Shown here piece after piece: positions 33,005-44,051 of a DNA stretch of 64,000 nucleotides (the first letter of the stretch is position 1; each line of letters starts with the position of its first letter). A program made the translations under genes and the position numbers. The DNA comes from Narthecium ossifragum (lineage: Eukaryota; Streptophyta; Magnoliopsida; Dioscoreales; Nartheciaceae): positions 25,375,648 to 25,439,647 of the forward strand of contig OY986967.1 of NCBI GenBank assembly GCA_963920575.1, written 5' to 3'. A model generated the notes under the pieces. It made no database searches, had not been told where the DNA came from, and saw nothing but the letters and a program-made list of their open reading frames with translations.

Positions 33005-33204
33005 NNNNNNNNNNNNNNNNNNNNNNNNNNNNNNNNNNNNNNNNNNNNNNNNNNNNNNNNNNNNNNNNNNNNNNNNNNNNNNNNNNNNNNNNNNNNNNNN
33101 NNNNNNNNNNNNNNNNNNNNNNNNNNNNNNNNNNNNNNNNNNNNNNNNNNNNNNNNNNNNNNNNNNNNNNNNNNNNNNNNNNNNNNNNNNNNNNNNNNNN
33201 NNNN
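33005..33204. other. Assembly gap (200 N)
   Basis: Exactly 200 N, beside a tandem repeat whose copies probably caused the break. Confidence 1.
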
Positions 33205-33660
33205 AAACCTCGAAAAATGCCACGAAAAATGCCCAAAAATACATGGAAAAACCCGAAATCAACAAGGAAGCTTATCTATACCAAGAAGAAGAAAAAAATC
33301 GACGATTACCCAACTCTACAGTCACTGGAAAAGGGGGGGGCGTCATCTCCGACGACCTTCGTCGGAGAAGATCCAAAAACCTTGAAAAATACCAAGAAAA
33401 ATGTCCAAAAATACATGAAAACCCCTAAATCAACAAGAAAACTTATCTACACCAAGAAGAAGGAAAAAATCGACGATTACCCAACGCTTACAGTCGCTGA
33501 AAAAAGGGGTCGACATCGTCCCCGACCGTCGTCTCCGGCGATCTTTGCTGGAGAAGATCCAAAAATCCCAAAAAAATGTCACGAAAAATGCCCAAAAATA
33601 CATGGAAAAACCTGGAATCAATAAGGAAGCTTATCTACACCAAGAAGAAGAAAACAAATC
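33205..33660. repeat. ~180-bp tandem repeat, at least 2.5 copies
   Basis: The phrase 'cccaaaaatacatggaaaaa' followed by 'tcaacaaggaagcttatcta' recurs at about 33232, 33407 and 33592. The units also share 'accaagaagaag', 'tcgacgattacccaac' and 'ggagaagatccaaaaa'. The array runs into the gap on its left, so the true copy number is unknown. Confidence 0.9.
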
Positions 33661-34717
33661 AACGATTACCACTCACATCTCGAAAAAATCCGGTGAAAAC
33701 CCCTATTTTTCTTCTATGTTTTTGTCCGTTTCTTTCTCTCTCAAACTCCTCCTTCTAATAGCTTCTAGTGAGAAATAGTAGGGAGAAGAAGGGGATAAGA
33801 AAGGGAAGGAGATCAGTAAACTTTGCCGACATTTGGCCGCAAAATGGCCTATGTCGGCGGGTGAAAACTGAGAATTTGCAAAAAAAACCCTAAAAAACCC
33901 ATAGTTACACGAAAATCCTCATAAATTTACAAAAGCCCCATAAAATATGATTTAACCATGGTTAAGTTACTTAACCTCACGGGAGTTGATGGAAGGGTAT
34001 ATATGTGATCACTTAAACTTTTGAAGGGTATATATGAAAATATGAAAAATGTAGGGGTAAATACGTATTTTCAATTTTTTTTAAGGATATATATATATAT
34101 ATGTAAAAAACCCTTATTTTTTATATAAGGAGGAGGATAATTTGGCGGACGCCCTTGGCCCACCTGACGCCCATTTTTGTAAGGGCTCTGCCCAGTGTCT
34201 GCTTTCTTCACTGTTATTTGTAGCCATTGGGCTTAGTTCTTCCAAAAAAAAATATATTAATTGAGCAATTACTCTGTCAGTAAAAATTTTCTACGTACAT
34301 ACGGCATGCATATACTACTAGTTTGGGTAGCCTATGCCTGGTCCTACACATTGACTGCGCCAGTTATGTCGCGGTCTGGACATGTCTCCATCAACCGAAA
34401 TTACTCGCTGTTGAGGGTAGTTCCCATCAACCGAAATTGCTCCCCCCCCCCCCCCCTTACGGGAATATTAATAACGCAGTTGCATTCAGTCTTTAAAAAA
34501 AAAGTTTCGGTGTTACAAACGTACGTCTAAACGGACCTAAATCTCACGCATGTGTGGTACGTGGTATCCTATGAGCCCGTCCGTTTCATCCAAGTTAGAT
34601 CACGCATTCAATGTGGGCTCATGTAAAGATGGTGTGCAGTTATGACTTGTAATAACTTCCGCAAGATCATGGGGTATCACGCCGAATGATGGGCACATCA
34701 TGCTGCTCCTCGTTAAG
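33661..34717. other. No gene seen; MULE-like phrases and poly(C)
   Basis: At 33890-34110 phrases such as 'aagggtatatatgtgatcac' and 'gtaggggtaaatacgtattttc' resemble MULE terminal repeats, but no partner was found. A (TA)n run lies at about 34087-34102, a 15-bp poly(C) at 34442-34456, and a short 'catcaaccgaaatt' repeat near 34390-34440. Confidence 0.4.
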
Positions 34718-34988
34718 TCTCGTTTGATAAAAGGTTAATTTTATTTCGGGGTTAAAGAGATTTTATTTCAAATTTTAAGAATAATTTTATAATAATTATT
34801 TAGAATAAGAAAAAGTGATAGAATAAAGAATGAGAATTAACTTTATAATGATTATTTGAAATAAGGGAAATTTATGGTTGGAGTTAAGGGGTGAAATAAG
34901 CACTGGATTCAGGAATATTACAGGAATATTCTCCTCCTTAACCCGGGTTTAAGGTTATTTTCCAAATTTATTCCTATATCAAACAATG
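34718..34988. mobile_element. MITE, degenerate
   Basis: Begins gtttgataaaaggttaattt and ends ttcctatatcaaac, weak inverted ends around AT-rich DNA with internal repeats ('ataatgattattt', 'gttaaggggtgaaataag'). Confidence 0.4.
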
Positions 34989-34996
34989 GGTTAATT

Positions 34997-35539
34997 AGGA
35001 GCGCGACACACGGGTTTTTCCGGTCGTCGACGGTGGATTATTAAGGAGAGAGAATAATCACATGGTTAGAGTTATACATAGGAAGTGTTTAGTGAGAGAC
35101 AGTGATGCCAGTGAGCTTCTTGGCACTGCTTTGTTTGGTTGGTGAGTCTTGTGGTGGATTTTGCAACACTTGTCACGAGCTACACCCTATGAGTACATCA
35201 TGCACACACCACATGAAATGAATGTATAGGATGAGCTGGTGGGACCTATTTCGTTTAGGAGGGCGACAGGCGGGTTTTTCCGGTCGCCGACGGTGAATTA
35301 TTGAGGGGGAGACGAGGAAGAGGGGAGGAGAGAGAGTAATCACATGCTTAGAGTTATACTATAGGAAGTGTTTAGTGATAGATAGTGATGCCAGCAAGCA
35401 TCTTGGCACTGCTCTGTTTGGTAGGTGAGTCTTGTGGTGGATTTTGCAACACTTGTCACGAGCTACGGCCTACGAGTACATCATGCACACACCATATGAA
35501 ATGAATGTATAGGGTGAGCTGGTGGGACCTATTTCGTTT
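34997..35539. repeat. Tandem duplication of ~260 bp
   Basis: 34997-35256 and 35257-35539 align end to end ('cgggtttttccggtcg', 'ggtgagtcttgtggtggatt', 'acctatttcgttt'), the second with an extra purine-rich stretch of about 23 bp. No coding frame. Origin unknown. Confidence 0.9.
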
Positions 35540-35629
35540 GATGAATATTTCAATTTGTTCTCTTAATTTTAAAACATTTTAATGTGATCAGTCAGATTAC
35601 AAAATTATTTCAATGTGGCTAGAACACTT

Positions 35630-35843
35630 TTGGTGTGGGTTTAGCTTATTCCGGATTAATGGGGGGTTAAGGGATTTTGAGGTTAAGGAATGGGGATAGG
35701 GAAAAGTAGAGTGGTGGTGGTAGGTGGAATGAGGATAAAGTAGTAAACTAGTAATGATTACTTTTAGTGTGTTGGGGATAAGTGTGGGGATAATGAGGGT
35801 TAAACGGGGATAAACCCCTTTAACCCCATACCAAACAGAGTCC
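35630..35843. mobile_element. Tourist-like MITE ('ggggtta' family), second copy
   Basis: Ends in taaccccataccaaacag; interior blocks (agagtggtggtggtaggtgg, ggggataagtgtggggat) match the MITE at 17679-18058. The left end is eroded. Confidence 0.55.
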
Positions 35844-35902
35844 TAGCGTTATTAGATCAACTAACGATTTGACTAATCTGAACTTTATTTCACCAAGTTT
35901 GA

Positions 35903-38900
35903 GGGATTCAGAGGACCCTCCTTCACATGGTCTAATCAGCAGTTCGGCAGGCGCGAGGATCCTAGAAAGGTTGGATCGTGCTTTGTCCAACCCCCTCTAG
36001 CGGAAGTGGTTACCTGAGGCTGAGATAACGCATCTCCCACGATGTCGCTCCGACCACCGCCCGATTCTCCTGGAACTGGCTCCTGTGTTCTAGTGCGCGG
36101 GGTCGTCCCCGTTCAGGCTTCAGCACATTTGGAACACTCATCCCACCTTCCATCAAGGAGTCACCAGAGCGTGGAGGAGAAAGCGTCGTGGCTCCGATCA
36201 ATACGTGTTCCATAGACGGATCAAAGAGATCAGGAAGATGGTGAAGAAGTGGAACCGGTGCGATGAGGGGGACATTACCAACTCCCGCCTGCCTCTTGAA
36301 CAATACCTCCATAGTCTATACCTTCAAGAGGAGCACGGCCCGCTAACGCTGATCCAGGAGCAAAGGATGAGATGTCTTGAGCATCAGTTGAGCGCCTTGG
36401 ATGTGCAGCAGGAGTTGTACACATCACATCACCGTCGAAAAGCTTGGGTGTTAGAGGGGGATCGGAACTCGCGCACCTTCCACCAAGGAGCGCGGTCTGG
36501 CTCCCTCTGCTCCAAAATTAGGGAGCTCAAGCTGGAGGGCGGCGTTGTGGTCCAGGATCAAGAGGGCATTGCTGGCCAGTTTTTGATTCACTACCAGGAT
36601 CTTTGGGCAAGGGACAGAGGGAGATTGACTACAGCTCTCCCTCCTCTACCTCAGATCTCCCTTGAAGCCAGAGAATTCTTAATGCAGGAGGTCACGGCAG
36701 AGGAAATCCTGTGCACTCTCAAGGCCATGGGAACGAACAGATGCCCAGGGCCCGATGGACTGACGGCGGAGTTCTTCATTGAGCATTGGAACACCATTGG
36801 GCAGGATTTCTCGTCGTTGGTTCAGGATTTCTTCTCGAGCTGCAGGATGCCCAGCGGATGGAACAACACCTATATAGCTTTCATTCCAAAATGCGCCAAC
36901 CCGAGACGCATCAAGAAATTCAGGCCCATAAGTCTCTGCAACGTCTGCTACAAGGTCATCTCCTCCATCATGGTTAGCCGGATGAAGCCTGCCCTTCAAG
37001 AGGTGATCAGTCCGGAGCAATCAGCATACATAGAGGGAAGGTCCATACAGGACAACATCGGCGTTGCGCATGAGCTAATGCACTCGCTGCAAAGGGCTCC
37101 ATGACCAAAGGCTCTTATGGCAATCAAGGTCGATGTCAAGGCGGCCTACGACTCTGTCAGCTGGAAATTCTTACGAAGGGCCATGATGCAATTTGGGTTC
37201 CCTGATGCCTGGGTCAAGCTTGTGATGGAATGCGTCACCACCACCAAATTCTCCCTCCTCATCAACGGCAGGGTGTGTGGTTTCTTCCCAGCAGCCCGGG
37301 GCCTTCGACAAGGTGATCCTTTGACCGCTTATCTGTTCATTCTAGCTCAGGAGGTACTCACTAGGCTGACCAAGACCCCATTGGTAGCTCTGAAGGGGGT
37401 AACCTATCCAGATTCAACTGTGCGTGTTAGTCATCTGTTGTACGCGGATGATTGCCTGTTCGTGACCAGAGCGAGGCGGGAGGAGGCTAAGAAGCTTATT
37501 ACAATTCTCCACAGGTACAAGAGATTATCTGGGCTTGAGGTAAATCTAGACAAATCTAACGTCAAGATATCCCCATCCACCTCGCCTCGCAGGAGGCAAG
37601 TGCTCTCTCAAATTCTGGGCTTCTCCGTGAGAGTAGAGCCTTGGAGATACCTCGGGGTCCCCCTCAACTCACGCAGGATACAGGTAAAGGACTTTTCCTT
37701 GTTGATTGATGCGGTGCAGAGGAACTTGGCGAGCTGGAGAGGATCAACTAAGGCAGAGGCAGGGAGGACTGTGCTTGTCCAAGCGGTGCTCCAAGCCATG
37801 CCGGTGTTTGCGATGACCTCCATTCACACACCAGTCACTGTGCTTGACAAAATCTCTTCGCTGGCCCGTAACTATCCCTGGCAGGGGAAGAAGGGTGCTT
37901 TTTCAATCGTGGCTTGGGATACCGTCTGTCAACACAAAATGCATGGAGGTTTAGGTTTAAAGGATCTGAGAAGGTGGCAGCTGGCCTTGAAGATGAAGCG
38001 CGCGACAAGTTTCCTGGAACCTCAGGATACCATTTGGACATCGATTTGCCACGCTAAGTACAAGTTCGTTGGCGTTCTTCCTCTGCTTAGAGGCTCAGCG
38101 CATTTCTCAACTCTTTGGAGAGCCATATGCAGAGCGGCGGATGAGCTTCGCAATTGTTTGAGGTGGGAGCCAGGCCTCCACTGTCGTGCTAACATCCTTC
38201 TTGATTGGTGGACAGGGGACGGACCTCTGGTTTCTCAGCCTTGCCCAATGGGAGTAGATGAAATCCTACTGCGGATGAGAGTTCAGGACCTTCTTGATGA
38301 CGACGGAGGCTGGAGCACTTGCAAGCTTGGTGCTTTGTTCCACCCAAGCATGGTGGAGAGGATCCGGGCCATACCACTATCCCCCCATACAGCGGCTGCT
38401 CGCCCTCGATGGGTTTGGAGCAAGGACGACATCATCACTTCTGCTTTGGCATATCATTCGCTGGAGTATAAGGAAGGCAAACGAGAGGAGGGCGAGCATT
38501 TTGGGACTTGGAGAAGCGTTTGGCATGCTCCTGCAGGACCTAGAACCAGGATGTTCCTTTGGAAGCTTTTGCATGGCAAGCTGCCGACAAGGTCGGCGTT
38601 GTGGTCTCTTTGTCTCTGCTCCGACCACCTACGTCCCCGCTGCGGTTTGGAGGAAGAGACGATGGAACATATGATATTTACATGCAGGTATGCGCGCGAC
38701 GTGTGGTGTAGGGTTCTGGAGGGCACCGACGTCATCACGTCCGAGCTTAACTTTGTGGAGTGCCTCGACCTTCTCCGTCATGCCCGAAAGGCTGAGGAGG
38801 AGATACGCAGGAGTTCGCTGCTTGCTTATGGGGCTTGGTGGATCTGGAAGGATAGGTGTAAGGTCGTCGCCGGCGAGGGGGGGCGCGAGTTCGGGGAGCT

Positions 38901-39430
38901 GGCACGCTTGGTAAAGTGGCAGACCAGGGAGTACATAGCTACATCTGGACATCAGAGAAGCAAGCCAGCGGAAGAGCAGAAACAGAGCATCAGATTTCAG
39001 GTGGATGCATCTTATGATGACTTGGCAGCCATAGCGGGTATAGGGGTGGTCTGCATAGATGATGAGGGATCGGTGCTCTGGGCTGAGAGCAACTCCCATG
39101 AGACGGGATCCATCCTCCTTGGCGAGCTAAATGCTTGCTCTTAGCCGTCAACAAATCGAGGGACTTTGGATATAAGAGCATCAATGTCGAAAGTGATTCT
39201 CTATATGCTGTGCACATGATAGCAGGGAGGATTCCACTTCTTGAGGAGTCCAAGGATCTGGTTTAAAACATATGGTGGTCGAGCCACGCTTTTACTGATT
39301 TCCATGTCACACATATTCCTCGTGAACAGAACATGCACGTCGATCAACTCGCGCGTGAGGCACTCAGGTTATCTCGTCATTTTATGGGTGCAGAAGGGGC
39401 TGGGGATAGTTCCCCAGCTGGCCAACAATT
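35903..39430 (+). pseudogene. L1 ORF2: endonuclease end, reverse transcriptase, zf-RVT, RNase H
   Basis: Starts with the end of the endonuclease (SFTWSNQQFGR, then ARILERLDRALSNPLWRKWL and RSDHRPILLEL in shifted frames). From 36205 a long frame runs to 39144 with one in-frame TGA at 37102-37104. The reverse transcriptase has NRCPGPDGLTAEFF, FIPKCANPRRIKKFRPISLC, VDVKAAYDSVSW, GLRQGDPLTAYLF and the catalytic HLLYADDCLF, all intact. The zf-RVT part has MFLWKLLHGKLPTRSALW and MEHMIFTCRYARDVWCRV. RNase H follows (FQVDASYDDLAAIAGIGVV) and is broken by a frameshift at about 39142 and a later stop. Fairly young but not functional. Confidence 0.93.
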
Positions 39431-39486
39431 TTATAATTAGCCTCTCTCTCGGCTTATAGCCCTATGGCTCAATTAATCAAAAAAAA
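35903..39486 (+). mobile_element. L1-type LINE, 5'-truncated, 3.6 kb
   Basis: Begins within the endonuclease domain and ends in a short poly(A) tract after 'atggctcaattaatc', similar to the 3' end of the L1 at 16818. An 8-bp aagtttga at 35895-35902 and 39487-39494 is the likely target duplication. ORF1 and most of the endonuclease are absent. Confidence 0.85.
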
Positions 39487-39494
39487 AAGTTTGA

Positions 39495-39578
39495 CCAAAT
39501 TCAGGCTTAAATGGCTCTCTTTTCTCTCCCTCCCTCCATCACTCCCCTAATCTCTTCCTCCTCCCACCTCCTAATCTT

Positions 39579-39617
<39 letters not shown>

Positions 39618-39847
39618 ATTCCATCCTTCTCTCTCTCTCTCTCTCCCCCCGGAATAACACAACTCAAATTTTGTAAAATCGTCTAAAATGCTTTGCAAGC
39701 ATGACCAAAGTTTTTTATACGTAAAGCTAAATTAGGCTTGAGTTGGGCTTTCATCAACGATAAGAAAAGACCAAAGAGCCCAGCCAATTTGTAAAATCGT
39801 CTAAAATGCTTTCAAACATGACCAAAGTTTTTTATACGTAAAGCTAA
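39495..39847. repeat. Poly(C) tract, CT microsatellite and a ~115-bp duplication
   Basis: 38 consecutive C at 39580-39617, followed by a CT run. A block with 'tgtaaaatcgtctaaaatgc' and 'ttttttatacgtaaagcta' occurs at about 39672-39732 and 39790-39847. Its continuation ('attaggcttgagttgggctt') after the first copy reappears at 41376, beyond the inserted element, so a tandem duplication was split by the Tourist element. Confidence 0.8.
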
Positions 39848-41373
39848 GGGGCTGTTTGGTTGCATGCATCAGCTGATACATGCATCAGCTGATGCAGCAT
39901 TTTGGTCCAAACCTGTGTTTGGTTGGCCAGTGCATCAGCTGATGCATAAGGAGGCTCAGATGCTGCATCAGCTGATACATCACATGTGTATCACGTGATG
40001 CATCATCACCCCCATCCCTCCTTTCCCCTCTCCTCCCCGATCACTCTCAGCCACCCCAATCCCTCCTTTCCCCTCTCCTCCCCGATCCCTCTCAGCCGAC
40101 CATGGACGGCTTCCCCCGACCCCCCTCCACCTCCTCAATATGTCATCGGCCCCGGCGTCGCCGATGAGAAACAGCCTCCGCCGCCGTCGCCGACCAAGCG
40201 GACGAATGCGAGGCTGCCGGGGACAAGGGGTTCGGGTGGGAGAGGCAGAGGAGGCCGGAGGAGTTGGAGAGGAGGTGTGTGGTGGTGGGGGTCCGGGTGG
40301 GAGAAGCAGAGGAGGCCGGAGGAGATGGAGAGGAGGTGTGTGGTGGTGGGGGGTCCGGGTGGGAGAAGCAGAGGAGGCCGGAGGAGTTGGAGAGGAGGTG
40401 TGTGGTGGTGGGGGTCCGGGTGGGAGAAGCAGAGGAGGCCGGAGGAGATGGAGAGGAGGTGTGTGGTGGTGGGGGGTCCGGGTGGGAGAAGCAGAGGAGG
40501 CCGGAGGAGATAGAGAGAAGGTGTGTGGTGGTGGGGGGTATGAGTGGGAGAAGCAGAGGAGGCCGGAGGAGATGGAGAGGAAAGAAGAGGAGGCCGGAGG
40601 AGATGGAGAGGAGGGAGGAGGGGAGTGGGACAGGGTGGCGGTCCGGGTGGGAGAAGCAGAGGAGGCCGGAGGAGATGGAGAGGAAAGCAGAGGAGGCCGG
40701 AGGAGATGAGGGAGGAGGGGAGAGGGGAGTGGGACGGGGTGGGGGTCCGGGTGGGAGAAGCAGAGGAGGGCGGAGGGAGGCGATGCGTGGCGCGGCACAA
40801 CCACAGTGAGCACGGTGGAGGCGGCGGGGTGGCGAGGACGAAGGCCGCGGGTGGCCCAAGGGGTGTGCCACGAGGAAAAAGGGAGCTAGGGGGAGCGACA
40901 GTGGAGCTCAAGGAGTGGCGGCGAGTGGTGGCAGGCGGGGCGGGCGGTGGCCTCTAGGGAGGAGAGGGCGTTGGCTGTGGCCGCTAGGGAGGAGAGGGCG
41001 CCGGAGGAAGGAGGCCGAGAGAAGGAAAGGGTGGGTGCTGGGTGAGGTGGCGGTAAGGAGGAGAGGGGGTGAGAGAGTACGATGGGAGAGGGAATGGGAA
41101 ATGAGGGAAGAGGAGGGTGAAGGGGAAGCATAGAGATGAGGGAGATAAAGGGTGGTGTTGTGGCGGTGGTTGCCGACGAGGTCATCGGAGGTGAACGGGC
41201 GACGGCGACGGCGGTGTTTGATTGCCTGCATCAACTGATGCAATACATACTAACCAAACATAAAATGAACTAATACTGCATCAGTTGATACAATCAACCA
41301 AACACGTATGTAATGCATCAGTTGTATCAGCTGATGCAGCATCAACTGATGATGCAAGCAACCAAACGCCCCC
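39848..41373. mobile_element. Tourist/PIF-type element, 1.5 kb, with TAA duplication
   Basis: Inverted ends ggggctgtttggttgcatgc and (inwards from the right) gggggcgtttggttgcttgc, flanked by TAA at 39845-39847 and 41374-41376. Subterminal regions are full of gcatcagctgatgca palindromes. The flanking host sequence joins cleanly when the element is removed. The interior is GC-rich, non-coding in appearance and holds a tandem array; there is no transposase. Confidence 0.9.
40235..40770. repeat. ~62-bp tandem array inside the Tourist element
   Basis: Units built on 'ggtccgggtgggagaagcag' and 'aggaggccggaggagatgga' plus 'ggtgtgtggtggtggg' repeat at about 40244, 40305, 40368 and onward, later degenerating. 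Open frames on both strands (Gly/Arg or Pro/Ser-rich) simply follow the array. Confidence 0.92.
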
Positions 41374-41603
41374 TAAATTAGGCTTGAGTTGGGCTTTCGT
41401 CAACGATAAAAAACAAAAGAGCCCAGCCCCACCCAACGCAAGGTATCGGGCCTACTATTATGACTGATAAGCCCGGTTCACTTCAAACTTAGGAATTGTT
41501 CTTGTAAATTGTAACCTTTCGAGGGTGTTTTTCTAAATTTTACCCCGTCCGCCGTTGCAACGAACCAAATCGCCACATTGTTCGAAGGCCGAAGGAGACG
41601 AAG

Positions 41604-43545
41604 ATGCTGCGCTCGGTGCTGCGCGGCGTGCGGTCGGTCCGCACGGGCGCGGGTGCGGGGGTTGGGAGCGGCGCCTCGCCGAGGGAGGCGGTGCTCCGGA
41701 CTCGGATAGAGGAGCGGGAGCGGGCGCGGCGGCGGCCGCGTGAGTCAGAGGAGTTCTTCGTGCCCGTGCCGGAGTCGGCCACGTGGTTGGATACGGCCAC
41801 CATGCCCATGGTCCTTACCGCGGTGGCCGTTGCCCTCTTTGCCAAGGTTCTCATGATGGTACGTAACCAGAACCCCATCCCTAAATCTTAGTGAACACTG
41901 ATTGGAACCCTAATTGCCAACATCCGGCGCTTGAATTGAGGGTGCAATTCAACACTTGTTACTTGTTCGCAAGCCTCATGAGAACTTAGTTTTTGGTGTG
42001 TGAAGAACCACGAAAAGATCAATTTATTAAGGGAAAGGAGGACCACTGCTTCTCGCCATCAAAGTAAATGGAAAAATTAGATCTTGAAGGAGAAGCTTTG
42101 TCAAATTGTTCTGGTCCTTCATACGTTATTCAGTTGTCTTGTTACTGTTGGCTTGCTTGCTCACTTTGTTTGATTGCTTTATTAGCTTTATGGTGGTTTC
42201 TATAGTTGATAGTCTCTGTGCTCGGTGCTCCTCAAGATTGAAACTTTAATGCTTTAGAGTCTGGAGTCTTCTTCTAATTCAAGGCTTTGGAGAGTGATTT
42301 TGGTTGATGGATGTTCCTTTTGTGAAGAATGTCGTGATTTTTTAGTAGCAAACAGAGATGTTGTATGTGTCATCCCATTTTGCTTGTAGTGGTAGCTTAT
42401 GTGCTTGTAGATTGGACGAAGTGAACAGCCAGCTACTTTTTATGGGCATTGGGTATAATGCTCATGTGCCTTGAATTGTGATTTTAAATATTCTTTTATC
42501 CTGAGGATAAAAACCTGTGAAAACACTAATTTTCTTACAAAAAATGAGTTGGTCTGCTATGACATTATCCTCCTGTTTAACCTCTACTATAGGTCCTATC
42601 AATTTGAAAGAAATGAATGTTTCATATCCTTTGCTTTTTGCTTTTAATATCTTTAACTGCCCAATTTGATTATTACTATCGGAAAGTGCGTTGGATTTTG
42701 GCACATATGCACATTAGGTATTTGTCTGTTCTTTCATATTGCATTTGATGGAAAAATGATGCTCCTGTAGTTGATCTATTTCCCCTTATTCTTCATTTTG
42801 GTTGGATCACAACTGCAGAGTTCTTTCCCCTTATCCGTTGTTCTAGTTTTGGAAGTCAATTTTTCTTGATCCAGTTTTGATGTTTCGGATAGTGTCATGC
42901 CTCACTTTGCTACCTATACATTATAGGAGACAATTTTACATTGCTGTCTGCATATTCGATGAAGGACCTGTACCGTCGAGAAATTATTAGTCAACCTTTA
43001 TCCAATCAGATATGACTACTGATGTTGCCCTCGCTCATCTGTTCTCTTTTATAGTTTATTTCAGCAAAAAATATAGACCACCGTGGTCTCTTTTATGTAC
43101 TCTTATGGTTAGATTGGGTGAGTTTTTGCAGGTTGATGAATCCAAAGCACAAGAGAGACTAGAACGCAAAATCCAGAAGGCTCCTGCTGGTCAAGGAACA
43201 GTGAGAATGCTTAGTCGTGAAGAATGGGATGAGATCCAAGAAATTAGGCCAAGGACTCCTTTTGAGTCTAAGCTTGCTCGCCCAAATGCACGTATCAGGA
43301 CCGGAGAACCAATACACTTGGTGAGTTTCTTCACATGCTTAAAAACAAGGCTTCCAGAGTTTTGTAACTTCCAAAACATGCTATTCTCTTCTTTCAGTCT
43401 CGCTAAACTCTTTATGACTTCGAATTGGTGGAACCTGAACTTAAATTGCATTCACATAAATTTGCAGGAGGATCTCAAAGATTGGACTATCGATGTTTTC
43501 ACTGATGCACTTACTAGAGCTGAAGAAAGTGTCAAGCGAAGATGA
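41604..43545 (+). CDS. Conserved plant protein, predicted mitochondrial, one membrane span
   Basis: Three exons, 41604-41858, 43132-43320 and 43468-43545, all in phase 0 with GT-AG sites, giving 173 residues. The N-terminus is Arg-rich and lacks acidic residues (MLRSVLRGVRSVRTG), like a mitochondrial presequence. A charged stretch follows (RTRIEERERARRRP), then FFVPVPESATWLDT and one hydrophobic span (MPMVLTAVAVALFAKVLMM). The C-terminal half is hydrophilic and looks conserved: ERKIQKAPAGQGTVRMLSRE, WDEIQEIRPRTPFESKLARP, NARIRTGEP and LEDLKDWTIDVFTDAL. I recognise it as a plant-wide family type but cannot name a function. The frame is undamaged, so it is probably a working gene. Intron 1 is about 1.27 kb. 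Confidence 0.8.
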
Positions 43546-44051
43546 CATTGAACAGGGTATAAAAGTTAAAGTGATTCAATCAACAAAAGCAATGGAATAT
43601 ATGTTCAGGAATTCAGCTGGTGATGAAAAGTCTTGAAGCTGTTGCAAATATTATCCGAGCAGACCTATATGGATATTAATTGTGTGATTTGGTCAAGTTG
43701 GGATATCATATACTGGAAGAGAAATATTCTCCCTGTTTTCCTCTTTCATTATTGACGTATTCTACTCCAGTGTTCAGGTCCCTGTATCAGTATTAATTGC
43801 TGTATCGCGAGTGAGAATGACTACCTTCTGGTCGGCTTGTAATTTGTCTCTGAAAAGAGCATTTGAAAAAAGATAAATGGTATATTCTCACAAATTATCC
43901 ATGGATCTTAACTTTGCTGATAATTGAATGCATGACACAACTTGCTTGTAGGAAGTACATGCAAAGTGTTTCTTATGTAGATTAATTGTAATTAAACAAA
44001 TGGATCCCGCCATAAGCCTCAAGCAAATGGATACCTTGGGGATGCGAAATA
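43546..44051. other. 3' flank of the mitochondrial-protein gene
   Basis: No exon seen. If the SET-domain gene downstream were complete, its first exon (plastid transit peptide) should lie here or further left, but it is not recognisable. Confidence 0.4.

Noticed and set aside
32878..33624. 248-codon Lys-rich frame
   Set aside because: Crosses 200 N and then reads a ~180-bp tandem repeat.
39980..41243. Long Pro/Ser-rich and Gly/Arg-rich open frames on both strands
   Set aside because: They follow a 62-bp GC-rich tandem array inside a Tourist element and are open in several frames at once, a composition effect.
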